From Variovorax sp. PAMC 28711 (GTDB lineage: Bacteria > Pseudomonadota > Gammaproteobacteria > Burkholderiales > Burkholderiaceae_C), in NCBI RefSeq assembly GCF_001577265.1, contig NZ_CP014517.1:735001-799000 (forward strand): a DNA stretch of 64,000 nt, written 5' to 3'. The notes beneath the pieces are model-generated. The model was not told the origin of the DNA. It did not search any database and saw only the letters and a list, made by a program, of their open reading frames with translations. A program made the position numbers and the translations under genes. Below, in pieces: positions 29,329-37,885 of the stretch; the first letter of the stretch is position 1, and the number at the start of each line of letters is the position of its first letter.

Positions 29329-32300
29329 ATGAAAAGCCAGCCCGCGATTGATCCCCAAGCTTTCCAACGCGTGCTCAGCCGCAACGTCAAGTTGCCGCTC
29401 GTGGCCGGCGTGCTCGGTGCGGCCGTTTTCGTCGGGCTCATCTTCTATCTCTTGTCGGTGATCGGCTGGGTCGAGCACACCGACCAGGTCACGCGCAACG
29501 CGACCGAGGCCCAGCGACTGAGCGTGGACATGGAGTCGAGCATGCGCGGCTACCTCATCAGCGGCGACGTGCGCTTTCTCGATCCGTACCAGTCGGCGCA
29601 GTCTCGCATCGACGGCGAGTTGGGCGCCTTGCGTGCACTGGTGGCCGACAACAAGGCCCAGGTGGCGCGCGTCGACCGCATTGCCGCTGCCCAAACGAGC
29701 TGGGACGCGTATGCGGCAGACCTGATCGCCTTGCGCCGCGCCGACCAGGACTATCGGCAAAGCGTGAACGCGGGTCGCGGCAAGGCGCTGAGCGACGCGA
29801 TGCGGTCCGATTACGCCACCTTTCTCAACATCGAGCAGAACCTGCGCTTTCAGCGCAACAACGACGCGAACCGCACGAGCCTGCTGGTGGTGGGCGCCTA
29901 TGTGCTGTTCAGCCTGTTGCTGACCGGCGCGCTCGGCTACTTCGGCCGTCGCCAGCTGGCCCAGCTGTCGGGCAGCTACGAAGCTGCACTCGCGGAGCAG
30001 ACCGCCCATTCCGAAGTGCTGCAGCAGCAAGCGTGGCTGCGCAGCGCACAAAACGAACTGGCGGGCGAGCTCGTGGGGCAGCTCAGCGTGCAGGAACTGG
30101 GGCGCAAGACGCTGGCGTTCTTCGGCCGCCACATCGGCAGCAACGTTGGCGCGCTCTACCTGCGCGAACCGCAGGGCCAGCTGCGGCGCGCGGCTGCCTA
30201 CGGCTTTTCGGCGGCGGCGGAGGCCAGTCCGCAGATCTTCTCGGGCACGCAGGGCTTGCTCGGGCAGGCCGCGACCGAGCGCCGCACCGTGCTGGTCGAG
30301 CCGGTGGAGGCCGACTACCTCAAGGTCAACTCGGGCCTCGGCGAGACCGCGCCGCGTGCGGCGCTGCTGCTGCCGGTGACGCACGAAGGCCAGGTCAACG
30401 GCGTGATCGAGCTCGGTCTCATGCGCGCGCCCAACGAGCGCGCGACCACGCTGCTCGACACCGTGGCCGGCACCATCGGCAGTGCGGTCGCGGGATCGCG
30501 CTATCGCGAACAGCTGCAGGACGTGCTGGCCGAAACCCAGCAACTGAACGAAGAGCTGCAGGTGCAGCAGGAAGAGCTGCGCACCGCGAATGAAGAACTC
30601 GAAGAGCAGTCGCGCGTGCTGCGCCAGTCGCAGGCAACGCTGGAAAACCAGCAGGCCGAACTGGAGCAGACCAACAGCCAGCTGTCGGAGCGCACCGATG
30701 CCCTCGACCAGCGCAATGCCGCCCTGAAGCGCGTGCAGCTCGATCTCGAAGACCGCGCCGAAGAACTGCAACGCGCCAGCCGCTACAAGTCGGAGTTCCT
30801 CGCCAACATGTCACACGAGCTGCGCACGCCGCTCAACAGCGCGCTCATCTTGTCCAAGCTGCTGGGCGACAACCCGCAGGGCAACCTGACGCCCGAGCAG
30901 GTGAAGTTCGCGGAGTCGATCTACTCGTCGGGCAACGACCTGCTGGTGCTCATCAACGACATCCTGGACATCGCCAAGGTCGAGGCCGGCAAGCTCGAAG
31001 TGCAGCCAGAAGTGGTGGCCGTCAACAGCGTGGCCGAGAGCCTGCGCATGACGTTCACGCCGCTCGCCAACGACAAGAAGCTGGCGTTCGAACTCGACGT
31101 CGCGCCCGATGCGCCGGTCAGCCTGGTCACCGATCGGCAGCGCGTCGAGCAGATCCTGAAGAACCTGCTCTCGAATGCGCTGAAGTTCACGGACCGCGGT
31201 ACCGTGCGGCTTCACGTCTCGGCACGAGCGGGCGGCGGTGCGCAGTTTGCGGTGAGCGATTCCGGCATCGGCATCGCGGTCGACCAGCAGGACGTGATTT
31301 TCGAAGCCTTCCGGCAAGCCGACGGCACCACCAGCCGGCGCTATGGCGGCACCGGCCTCGGCCTGTCGATCTCGCGCGACCTCACGCGCCTGCTCGGCGG
31401 CGAGCTGCAGGTGCACAGCGTGCCCGGACAAGGCAGCACCTTCACGCTCGCACTGCCGGCCGACATCGCCCAGCCGCTGACCGCCGCGGAGCGCAGTGAC
31501 GGTGCGGCAACCGCACCGCAGCCCAGGCCGCTGCGCGCCACGGGCATGCCGGCCGCCAAGCCCGCGGCCTCACCGCTCGTGCCCGCGCCCGACATCCCGC
31601 AGTTTGCCGACGACCGCGCGTTGCCGCCCGACCTGTCGCGCCGCGTGCTCGTCATCGAAGACGAGCCGCAGTTCGCGCACATCCTCTACGACCTGGCGCA
31701 CGAGCTCGGTTACCGCTGCCTCGTGGCGCACGGCGCCGCCGACGGCTTCGCGCTGGCGCGGCAGTACGTGCCCGACGCGATCCTGCTCGACATGCGGTTG
31801 CCCGACAGCCCCGGCCTCGGCGTCTTGCAGCACTTGAAGGACGACTCGCACACGCGGCATATCCCGGTGCACGTCGTGTCGGCACAAGACCAGTCCGAGG
31901 CGGCGCTGCACATGGGCGCGATCGGCTACGCGCTCAAGCCCGCATCGCGCGACCAGTTGAAGGACGTGTTCGCCAAGCTCGAACAGAAGCTCTCGCAAAA
32001 GGTCAAGCAGGTGCTGGTGGTGGAAGACGACGCACTGCAACGCGACAGCGTGATCCACTTGATTGCCGACGACGACGTGGCGATCACCGCCGTGGGCACC
32101 GGCGAGGAAGCGCTGGCGCTGCTGCGCACCCGGGTGTTCGATTGCATGATCACCGACCTGAAGCTGCCCGACCTGCAGGGCAGCGAGTTGCTGCAGCGCA
32201 TGGCGCTGGAAGACATCGTGTCGTTCCCGCCCGTCATCGTCTACACCGGCCGCAACCTCACGCGCGCCGAAGAGGCCGAGCTGCTGCGCTACTCGCGCTC

Positions 32301-32820
32301 GATCATCATCAAGGGCGCGCGTTCGCCCGAGCGCCTGCTCGACGAGGTGACGCTGTTCCTGCACAAGGTCGAATCGGAACTGTCGAGCGAACGCCAGACC
32401 ATGCTGAAGACGGCGCGCGGGCGCGACCGCGTGTTCGAAGGCCGCCGCATCTTGCTGGTGGACGACGACGTGCGCAACATCTTCGCGCTGACCAGCGCGC
32501 TGGAGCAGCGCGGCGCGGTCGTCGAGGTCGGCCGCAACGGCATCGAGGCGCTCGCCAAGCTCGACGAGGTGCCCGACATCGACCTGGTGCTGATGGACGT
32601 GATGATGCCGGAGATGGACGGCCTCGAAGCCACGCGCCGGCTGCGCCAGGACGCACGCTTCCAGAAGCTGCCGGTGATCGCCGTCACCGCCAAGGCCATG
32701 AAGGACGATCAGGAGCAGTGTCTCGCCGCCGGTGCGAACGACTATCTGGCCAAGCCCGTCGACCTCGATCGCCTGTTCTCGCTGCTGCGCGTCTGGATGC
32801 CGAAGATGGAGCGGCTGTGA
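29329..32820 (+). CDS. Hybrid sensor kinase: CHASE3-GAF-HisKA-HATPase-REC-REC-REC
   Basis: 1163 aa. Two membrane helices (about 23-45 and 182-205) bracket a CHASE3-like periplasmic sensor. Then come a GAF domain (about 240-385), a Gln/Glu-rich coiled coil (395-490), HisKA with phospho-His496 (SHELRTPLNSA), HATPase (about 605-715; GGTGLGLSIS), and three receiver domains. The receivers keep acceptor aspartates (ILLDMRLPD, CMITDLKLPD, VLMDVMMPEMDG). Coupled to CheR by an overlapping GTGA. The signal is unknown. Confidence 0.93.
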   Translation: MKSQPAIDPQAFQRVLSRNVKLPLVAGVLGAAVFVGLIFYLLSVIGWVEHTDQVTRNATEAQRLSVDMESSMRGYLISGDVRFLDPYQSAQSRIDGELGALRALVADNKAQVARVDRIAAAQTSWDAYAADLIALRRADQDYRQSVNAGRGKALSDAMRSDYATFLNIEQNLRFQRNNDANRTSLLVVGAYVLFSLLLTGALGYFGRRQLAQLSGSYEAALAEQTAHSEVLQQQAWLRSAQNELAGELVGQLSVQELGRKTLAFFGRHIGSNVGALYLREPQGQLRRAAAYGFSAAAEASPQIFSGTQGLLGQAATERRTVLVEPVEADYLKVNSGLGETAPRAALLLPVTHEGQVNGVIELGLMRAPNERATTLLDTVAGTIGSAVAGSRYREQLQDVLAETQQLNEELQVQQEELRTANEELEEQSRVLRQSQATLENQQAELEQTNSQLSERTDALDQRNAALKRVQLDLEDRAEELQRASRYKSEFLANMSHELRTPLNSALILSKLLGDNPQGNLTPEQVKFAESIYSSGNDLLVLINDILDIAKVEAGKLEVQPEVVAVNSVAESLRMTFTPLANDKKLAFELDVAPDAPVSLVTDRQRVEQILKNLLSNALKFTDRGTVRLHVSARAGGGAQFAVSDSGIGIAVDQQDVIFEAFRQADGTTSRRYGGTGLGLSISRDLTRLLGGELQVHSVPGQGSTFTLALPADIAQPLTAAERSDGAATAPQPRPLRATGMPAAKPAASPLVPAPDIPQFADDRALPPDLSRRVLVIEDEPQFAHILYDLAHELGYRCLVAHGAADGFALARQYVPDAILLDMRLPDSPGLGVLQHLKDDSHTRHIPVHVVSAQDQSEAALHMGAIGYALKPASRDQLKDVFAKLEQKLSQKVKQVLVVEDDALQRDSVIHLIADDDVAITAVGTGEEALALLRTRVFDCMITDLKLPDLQGSELLQRMALEDIVSFPPVIVYTGRNLTRAEEAELLRYSRSIIIKGARSPERLLDEVTLFLHKVESELSSERQTMLKTARGRDRVFEGRRILLVDDDVRNIFALTSALEQRGAVVEVGRNGIEALAKLDEVPDIDLVLMDVMMPEMDGLEATRRLRQDARFQKLPVIAVTAKAMKDDQEQCLAAGANDYLAKPVDLDRLFSLLRVWMPKMERL

Positions 32821-33641
32821 ATCTGCCGGACGACACCGAGATCGAGCTTCGCCTGCTGATGGAGGCGATCTACCTCAAGTACAACCACGACTTTCGCGAC
32901 TACACCGGTGCCTCGCAAAAGCGGCGCGTGCTGTATGCGCTCGAGCAGATGGCGCTGCCGACCATCTCCGCCCTGCAGGAGCGCGTGCTGCGCGAGCCGA
33001 CGCTGTTCGCGCAGCTGCTGCAGTTCCTCACCATTCCGGTGAGCGAGATGTTCCGCGACCCGCCCTACTTCAAGGCGCTGCGAACCCAGGTCGTGCCGGT
33101 GCTTCACACCTATGCGTCGATCAAGGTCTGGGTGGCCGGTTGCAGCACGGGCGAAGAGGTGTATTCGCTGGCGATCCTGCTGCGCGAGGAAGGCCTGCTC
33201 GAGCGCTCGCTGATCTACGCGACCGACATCAATCCGGCCTCGCTCGAGAAAGCGCGGCAGGGCATCTTCCCGCTCGAATCGGTGCGCGGCTACACCGCCA
33301 ACTACCAGCGCGCCGGTGGGCAGCACGCGTTTTCCGGCTATTACACAGCGGCCTACGATGCCGCCCGCTTCGACCCGTCGCTGTGCGCCAACGTGATCTT
33401 CGCGGACCACAGCCTGGCGACCGACAGCGTGTTCGCCGAAACGCATCTGGTGTCGTGCCGCAACGTGCTGATCTACTTCAACCGGCAGCTGCAGGACCGC
33501 GCGCTCGGGCTCTTCCACGAGTCGCTGTGCCACCGCGGCTTTCTGGGGTTGGGCAGCAAGGAGAGCATCGATTTCTCGGCCTATGCCGGGCGCTTCGACA
33601 CGCTGGCCCGCGCCGAACGCCTCTACCGCAAGGGCGCATGA
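32817..33641 (+). CDS. cheR: CheR-type protein-glutamate methyltransferase
   Basis: 274 aa, GTG start overlapping the kinase stop. It contains the CheR SAM-binding VWVAGCSTGEEVYSLAILL and YATDINPASLEKARQGIF, then HLVSCRNVLIYF. CheR methylates glutamates of receptors with SAM. No chemoreceptor or CheA/W gene is nearby, so the substrate could instead be one of the kinases here, possibly the CHASE3/coiled-coil protein. Confidence 0.92.
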   Translation: MNLPDDTEIELRLLMEAIYLKYNHDFRDYTGASQKRRVLYALEQMALPTISALQERVLREPTLFAQLLQFLTIPVSEMFRDPPYFKALRTQVVPVLHTYASIKVWVAGCSTGEEVYSLAILLREEGLLERSLIYATDINPASLEKARQGIFPLESVRGYTANYQRAGGQHAFSGYYTAAYDAARFDPSLCANVIFADHSLATDSVFAETHLVSCRNVLIYFNRQLQDRALGLFHESLCHRGFLGLGSKESIDFSAYAGRFDTLARAERLYRKGA

Positions 33642-34222
33642 GCTTGCCTCTGGTCGATGCGGTGGTGATTGGTGCTTCCGCCGGTGGCGTGGATGCGCTC
33701 ATGGTGCTGCTCGCCGGCTTGCCGGCCGGCTGGCGGCTGCCACTGGTCGCGGTGCTGCATCTGCCCGAATCGCACGAGAGCCGGCTCGCCGAAGTGTTTC
33801 GTGCGCGCCTGCCGATCGCCGTGCACGAGGCACAAGACAAGGCGCCCATCGCACCGGCGACGCTCTATTTCGCGCCCCCCGGCTACCACCTCTCGATCGA
33901 GCGCGACCGACGGTTCTCACTCAGCTGCGAGCCGCCGCTGCACTGGTCGCGCCCGGCCATCGACATGACGATGAACTCGGCGGCCGACGCCTACGGCCCG
34001 TCGCTCGCCGGGCTGCTGCTGACAGGCGCCAATGAAGACGGCGCGGCCGGACTCGCGCGCATCCATCGGGCCGGTGGCCTCACGGCCGTGCAGGACCCTG
34101 AGGAGGCCCAGGTGGCCACGATGCCACTGGGCGCGCTCGCACGCCATCGCCCCGACCACATACTTCCCCTGCGCGAACTGCGCGAACTGCTGATGCAACT
34201 GGACGCCGCCCATGCCCCTTGA
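33638..34222 (+). CDS. CheB-type methylesterase domain protein (no receiver domain)
   Basis: 194 aa: only the C-terminal catalytic part of CheB, without an N-terminal receiver. VVIGASAGGVDALMVLL carries the Ser of the triad and VLHLPESHESRLAEVF the His; LLLTGANEDGAAG is the late Asp loop. Overlaps cheR by four bases (ATGA) and the next gene by eleven. As there is no receiver, regulation by phosphorylation must come from partners. Confidence 0.9.
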   Translation: MSLPLVDAVVIGASAGGVDALMVLLAGLPAGWRLPLVAVLHLPESHESRLAEVFRARLPIAVHEAQDKAPIAPATLYFAPPGYHLSIERDRRFSLSCEPPLHWSRPAIDMTMNSAADAYGPSLAGLLLTGANEDGAAGLARIHRAGGLTAVQDPEEAQVATMPLGALARHRPDHILPLRELRELLMQLDAAHAP

Positions 34223-35411
34223 ACACGAAAGCAAGCTGCTGCTCGTCGACGACCTGCCAGACAACTTGCTGGCGCTGGAGGCCCTGGTGCGCGGCGCGGG
34301 CCGCACCGTGTTCCAGGCCGACTCGGCCGACGCGGCGCTGGCCCTGATGCTCGAACACGAGTTCGCGCTGGCAATCCTCGATGTGCAGATGCCCGGCATG
34401 AACGGCTTCGAGCTGGCCGAAATGATGCGCGGCACCGAGCGCACCCGGCACATCCCGATCATCTTCGTGAGCGCGGCAGGCAGCGAACTGAACTACGCGT
34501 TCAAGGGATACGAGAGCGGCGCCGTCGACTTCCTGCAGAAGCCGCTGGACGGCCATGTGGTGCAGAGCAAGGTCAACGTCTTCGTCGATCTCTACCAGCA
34601 CCGCAAGGCGCTCAAGCAGGAAATGGACGCGCTCGCCGCCGCCCATCGGCAGACGGAGGCGGTGGTCGCGCAACTGCAGACCACGCAGGCCGAACTGCAG
34701 CGCGCGGTGCGCATGCGCGACGACTTCATGTCGATGGTGTCGCACGAACTGCGCACGCCGCTCAACACGCTCTACCTGGAGACGCAGGTGCGCAAGATGC
34801 ACCTTTCGCGCGGCAACACCGCCCCTTTCGAAGCCGATCGGCTGCCCGCAATGATCGACCGCGACCAGCGCCAGATCATGAACATGGTGCGGCTGATCGA
34901 CGACATGCTCGACGTCTCGCGCTTGCGCAGCGGCAGCCTATCGATCCAGCCTGCGCCGGTCGACCTCGCGAGCCTTGCAGAACGCGTGATCGAGAATCTC
35001 GCGCAGCAGGCGGAAGTGGCCGGCTGCGTGGTCACCCTCGACGCGCCCGCGCCGGTCGAGGGACTGTGGGACGGCTTCCGCATCGAGCAGGTCGTGACCA
35101 ACCTGCTGACCAATGCGATGCGCTACGGCGGCGGCAAGCCGATCGCCGTGACGGTCGCCCAGTCCGCCAACGAGACGCGGCTGTCGGTGCGGGACGAAGG
35201 CATCGGCATCGCGCCGGAAGACCATGTGCGCATCTTTGGCCAGTTCGAGCGCACCGACAACAGCCGCAAGAAAGTGTCGGGGCTGGGTCTGGGCCTGTAC
35301 ATCACGCAGCAGATCGTCGAGGCGCACGGTGGCCACATGGTGGTGGAGAGCGCCCTCGGCGAGGGCGCCCGTTTCGTCGTGGTGCTCCCGCCACGGCCAC
35401 CAGCGCAGTAG
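34212..35411 (+). CDS. Response regulator-histidine kinase hybrid (REC-HisKA-HATPase)
   Basis: 399 aa. A receiver domain (about 5-125) with acceptor Asp57 (AILDVQMPGMNG) is followed by a coiled coil, HisKA with His178 (VSHELRTPLNT), and HATPase (about 285-395; GLGLGLYITQQIVE). No membrane segment: cytosolic. It overlaps cheB by 11 bases, completing a four-gene coupled operon. It could receive phosphate from the hybrid kinase and phosphorylate a further target outside the window. Confidence 0.92.
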   Translation: MPLEHESKLLLVDDLPDNLLALEALVRGAGRTVFQADSADAALALMLEHEFALAILDVQMPGMNGFELAEMMRGTERTRHIPIIFVSAAGSELNYAFKGYESGAVDFLQKPLDGHVVQSKVNVFVDLYQHRKALKQEMDALAAAHRQTEAVVAQLQTTQAELQRAVRMRDDFMSMVSHELRTPLNTLYLETQVRKMHLSRGNTAPFEADRLPAMIDRDQRQIMNMVRLIDDMLDVSRLRSGSLSIQPAPVDLASLAERVIENLAQQAEVAGCVVTLDAPAPVEGLWDGFRIEQVVTNLLTNAMRYGGGKPIAVTVAQSANETRLSVRDEGIGIAPEDHVRIFGQFERTDNSRKKVSGLGLGLYITQQIVEAHGGHMVVESALGEGARFVVVLPPRPPAQ

Positions 35412-35479
35412 CCCCGGTTGTGGCGTCGCGCGACCGGAGGACAATGCCGGTCAATACGACAACAACAAAGAGGCTGGAG

Positions 35480-35995
35480 ATGAGACTGCGCGAAACAACT
35501 TCGCAGCGGACGCGAGGGGCACTGGTGCTCGTCGCCGCCAGCACCTTCGGGCAGGTCGCCTTGGCACAGCAGCGCACTGCGCCGGCCGACGACGGTTCGC
35601 ACTGGGAGGTGATCGTCTCGCCCTACACGCTGCACTGGCATCGGGACGAAGCGCACCGGCACGTGCTGTTGCTGGGACTGGAGCGGGCGCAGCCCGACGG
35701 CACCCTGTGGGGCGGCGCGCTGTTCCGCAATTCGTTCGGCCAGGCCACCGGGTACGCCTATTACGGCCATGTCTGGGAAGGCCTTTTCGACCAGCCTTCG
35801 CTGTACGCCAAGCTCACCGGCGGCATCCTCTACGGCTACCGGGGCCGGTACAAGGACAAGGTGCCGTTCAACCACGGCGGGGTTTCGCCGGCGCTCATTC
35901 CGGCGATCGGGTGGCGCCTCACCCCCCGGGACGCGGTGCAGGTGGCCGCCCTCGGCAAGGCCGGTGTGACCTTTTCGTACAACCGCCGCTTCTGA
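35480..35995 (+). CDS. Secreted/outer-membrane protein, probable small beta-barrel (PagP-like)
   Basis: 171 aa with an AQ-containing signal peptide (ending VALAQQ, about residue 28). The mature part alternates hydrophobic and polar residues (HVLLLGLERAQPDGTLWG, LTGGILYGYRGRYKDKVPFN) and ends with Phe, as outer-membrane barrels do. It resembles proteins labelled sn-glycerol-3-phosphate transporter or PagP in related genomes; this is an impression. RBS GAGG precedes the ATG at 35480; an upstream ATG at 35444 is less favoured. Confidence 0.7.
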   Translation: MRLRETTSQRTRGALVLVAASTFGQVALAQQRTAPADDGSHWEVIVSPYTLHWHRDEAHRHVLLLGLERAQPDGTLWGGALFRNSFGQATGYAYYGHVWEGLFDQPSLYAKLTGGILYGYRGRYKDKVPFNHGGVSPALIPAIGWRLTPRDAVQVAALGKAGVTFSYNRRF

Positions 35996-36016
35996 GCGCG
36001 CGGGCCGGATGTGCCC

Positions 36017-36039
36017 CGCCCGGAACGGTGATCCGGGCG
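36017..36039. terminator. Possible terminator hairpin before prfB
   Basis: An 8-bp stem CGCCCGGA/TCCGGGCG with a 7-nt loop lies between the outer-membrane protein and prfB. No clear T-run, so it may be a factor-dependent or weak terminator. Confidence 0.45.
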
Positions 36040-36104
36040 CGTGAGAAAATGCGCGGTTGCCCGCCGGACTTCCCGGTGAGCCCGAACATTCGCAGGACAT
36101 CCCC

Positions 36105-37209
36105 ATGGACGCAGAACAAATCAACCAGATCGACGCCAACCTTGCAGACCTGAGCGTCCGCACGGTCGATTTACGGAGGTATCTTTGACTACGATGCCAA
36201 AGCCGAACGTCTGAGGACGGTCAACGCATCGCTCGAAGATCCGACGGTCTGGAACGACCCGAAGAAGGCCCAGGAACTGGGCCGTGAAAAGAAATCGCTC
36301 GACGACGTCGTGGTCACGCTCGACAAGCTCACCAGCGGCCTGTCGGACAACACCGAGCTCTTCGAGATGTCGAAGGCCGATGGCGACATGGACGGCCTGC
36401 AGGCCATCGCTGACGACGCGGCCAAGCTCGAATCCGACATCAAGCAGCTCGAATTCCGCCGGATGTTCAGCAACCCGGCCGATCCGCTCAATTGCTTCGT
36501 CGACATCCAGGCCGGCGCCGGCGGCACCGAGGCGTGCGACTGGGCCAGCATGCTGCTGCGCCAGTACCTGAAGTACGCCGAGCGCAAGGGCTTCAAGACG
36601 CAGATCGAAGACGAAACGCCGGGCGACACCGCCGGCATCAAGGGCGCGACCATCAAGGTCGAGGGCGACTACGCCTTCGGCCTGCTGCGCACCGAAACCG
36701 GCGTGCACCGGCTGGTGCGCAAGTCGCCGTTCGACTCGTCGGGCGGGCGCCACACCAGCTTCGCCAGCATCTTCGTGTACCCCGAGGTGGACGATTCGAT
36801 CGAGATCGACATCAACCCGTCGGACGTGCGGGTCGACACCTTCCGCGCCAGCGGCGCGGGCGGCCAGCACATCAACAAGACCGACTCGGCGGTGCGGCTC
36901 ACGCACATTCCGACCGGCATCGTGGTGCAGTGCCAGGACGGCCGCAGCCAGCACAGCAACCGCGACGTGGCCTGGAAGCGCCTGCGCTCGCGGCTCTACG
37001 ACTTCGAGTTGCGCAAGCAACAGGAGGCGCAGCAGAAGCTGGAAGACACCAAGACCGACGTGGGCTGGGGCCATCAGATCCGCAGCTATGTTCTGGACAA
37101 CAGCCGCATCAAGGACCTGCGCACCAACGTCGAAGTCTCGGCCACGCAGAAGGTGCTCGACGGCGACCTGGATGTGTTCATCGAAGCGTCGTTGAAGCAG
37201 GGCGTGTGA
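36105..37209 (+). CDS. prfB: Peptide chain release factor 2 (with programmed +1 frameshift)
   Basis: Terminates translation at UGA and UAA. It starts at ATG 36105, reads 27 codons, then an in-frame TGA at 36186; after CTT (36183-36185) the frame slips +1 to GAC at 36187 and continues to 37209. The 367-aa product keeps the anticodon-like SPF ([11 protein letters not shown]) and the hydrolysis motif [15 protein letters not shown]. The Shine-Dalgarno-like GGAGG upstream of CTTTGA is the standard RF2 autoregulatory site. It overlaps the next gene by one base (TGATG). Confidence 0.97.
36175..36188 (+). promoter_or_regulatory. Programmed frameshift site of prfB
   Basis: GGAGG (36175-36179), a short spacer, then CTT TGA C: the canonical RF2 arrangement. 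When RF2 is scarce the UGA is read slowly, and slippage on CTTT makes more RF2. Confidence 0.93.
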
Positions 37210-37885
37210 TGGCGCGGACCGACGCGCTGATCTTCGACATGGACGGCACCATGATCGACTCCATGCCGTGGCACGCCAAGGCATGGGTCGAGTTCGCGCG
37301 CCGCCGCGACATGGCGCTCGACGTGCCCGACCTCATGCGCCGCACCACCGGACGCACCGCCATCGAATGCGCTCGGGAACTGATGCAGCGCGATGTGACG
37401 GAAGAGGAGAGCGCGTTGATCACGCACGAGAAAGAGCTGATCTATCGCGAACTCTTTTCGGCCGAGTTCCGCGAGGTCGCGGGCTTCAACGCGTTCGCGA
37501 AAGCGGCCGTAGCGCGCGGACTCAAGATCGCCGTAGGCACCGCCGGCGACAAGCACAACATCGAGTTCGCGATGTCGCGGCTGAAGATGGACCCGTTGCC
37601 GCTCGCGATCGTGGGGGCGACGAAGGCTTGACCGGCAAGCCGACGCCGGCCATCTTTCTCGAAGCGGCCCGCCGCATCGGTGTCGCACCGGAGCGCTGCA
37701 TCGTGTTCGAAGACGCGCCTTTCGGCATCGAAGCCGCACGCCGTGGCGGCATGCGCGCCGTCGCCGTGTGCAGCACGCACACCGCCGCCGAACTCGGCGG
37801 CCCGCACGTGATCGCCGCCGTGCGCGACTACGACGAACTCGCCCATTCAAATTTTCTGGAGACACTCGATGCTGTTGCAACGTGA
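37209..37885 (+). pseudogene. HAD family phosphatase, frameshifted
   Basis: A haloacid-dehalogenase phosphatase close to beta-phosphoglucomutase-like enzymes: FDMDGTMIDSMPWHAKAW with the nucleophile Asp, then AVGTAGDKHNIEF. The frame breaks at LAIVGATKA. Adding one G to the five-G run at 37613-37617 gives IVGGDEGLTGKPTPAIFLEA, and the protein ends with IVFEDAPFGIEAARR and a normal C-terminus (225 aa). One-base overlap with prfB and a 17-base overlap with pepN suggest an operon. Confidence 0.88.

Noticed and set aside
29071..30771. A 566-codon open frame antisense to the hybrid kinase
   Set aside because: High GC leaves long antisense frames in this DNA; the translation is low-complexity with no family motif, and the plus strand encodes a clear kinase.
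36186..36188. The in-frame TGA in prfB as a pseudogene or selenocysteine
   Set aside because: The context is the standard RF2 programmed frameshift site; the downstream frame is intact.
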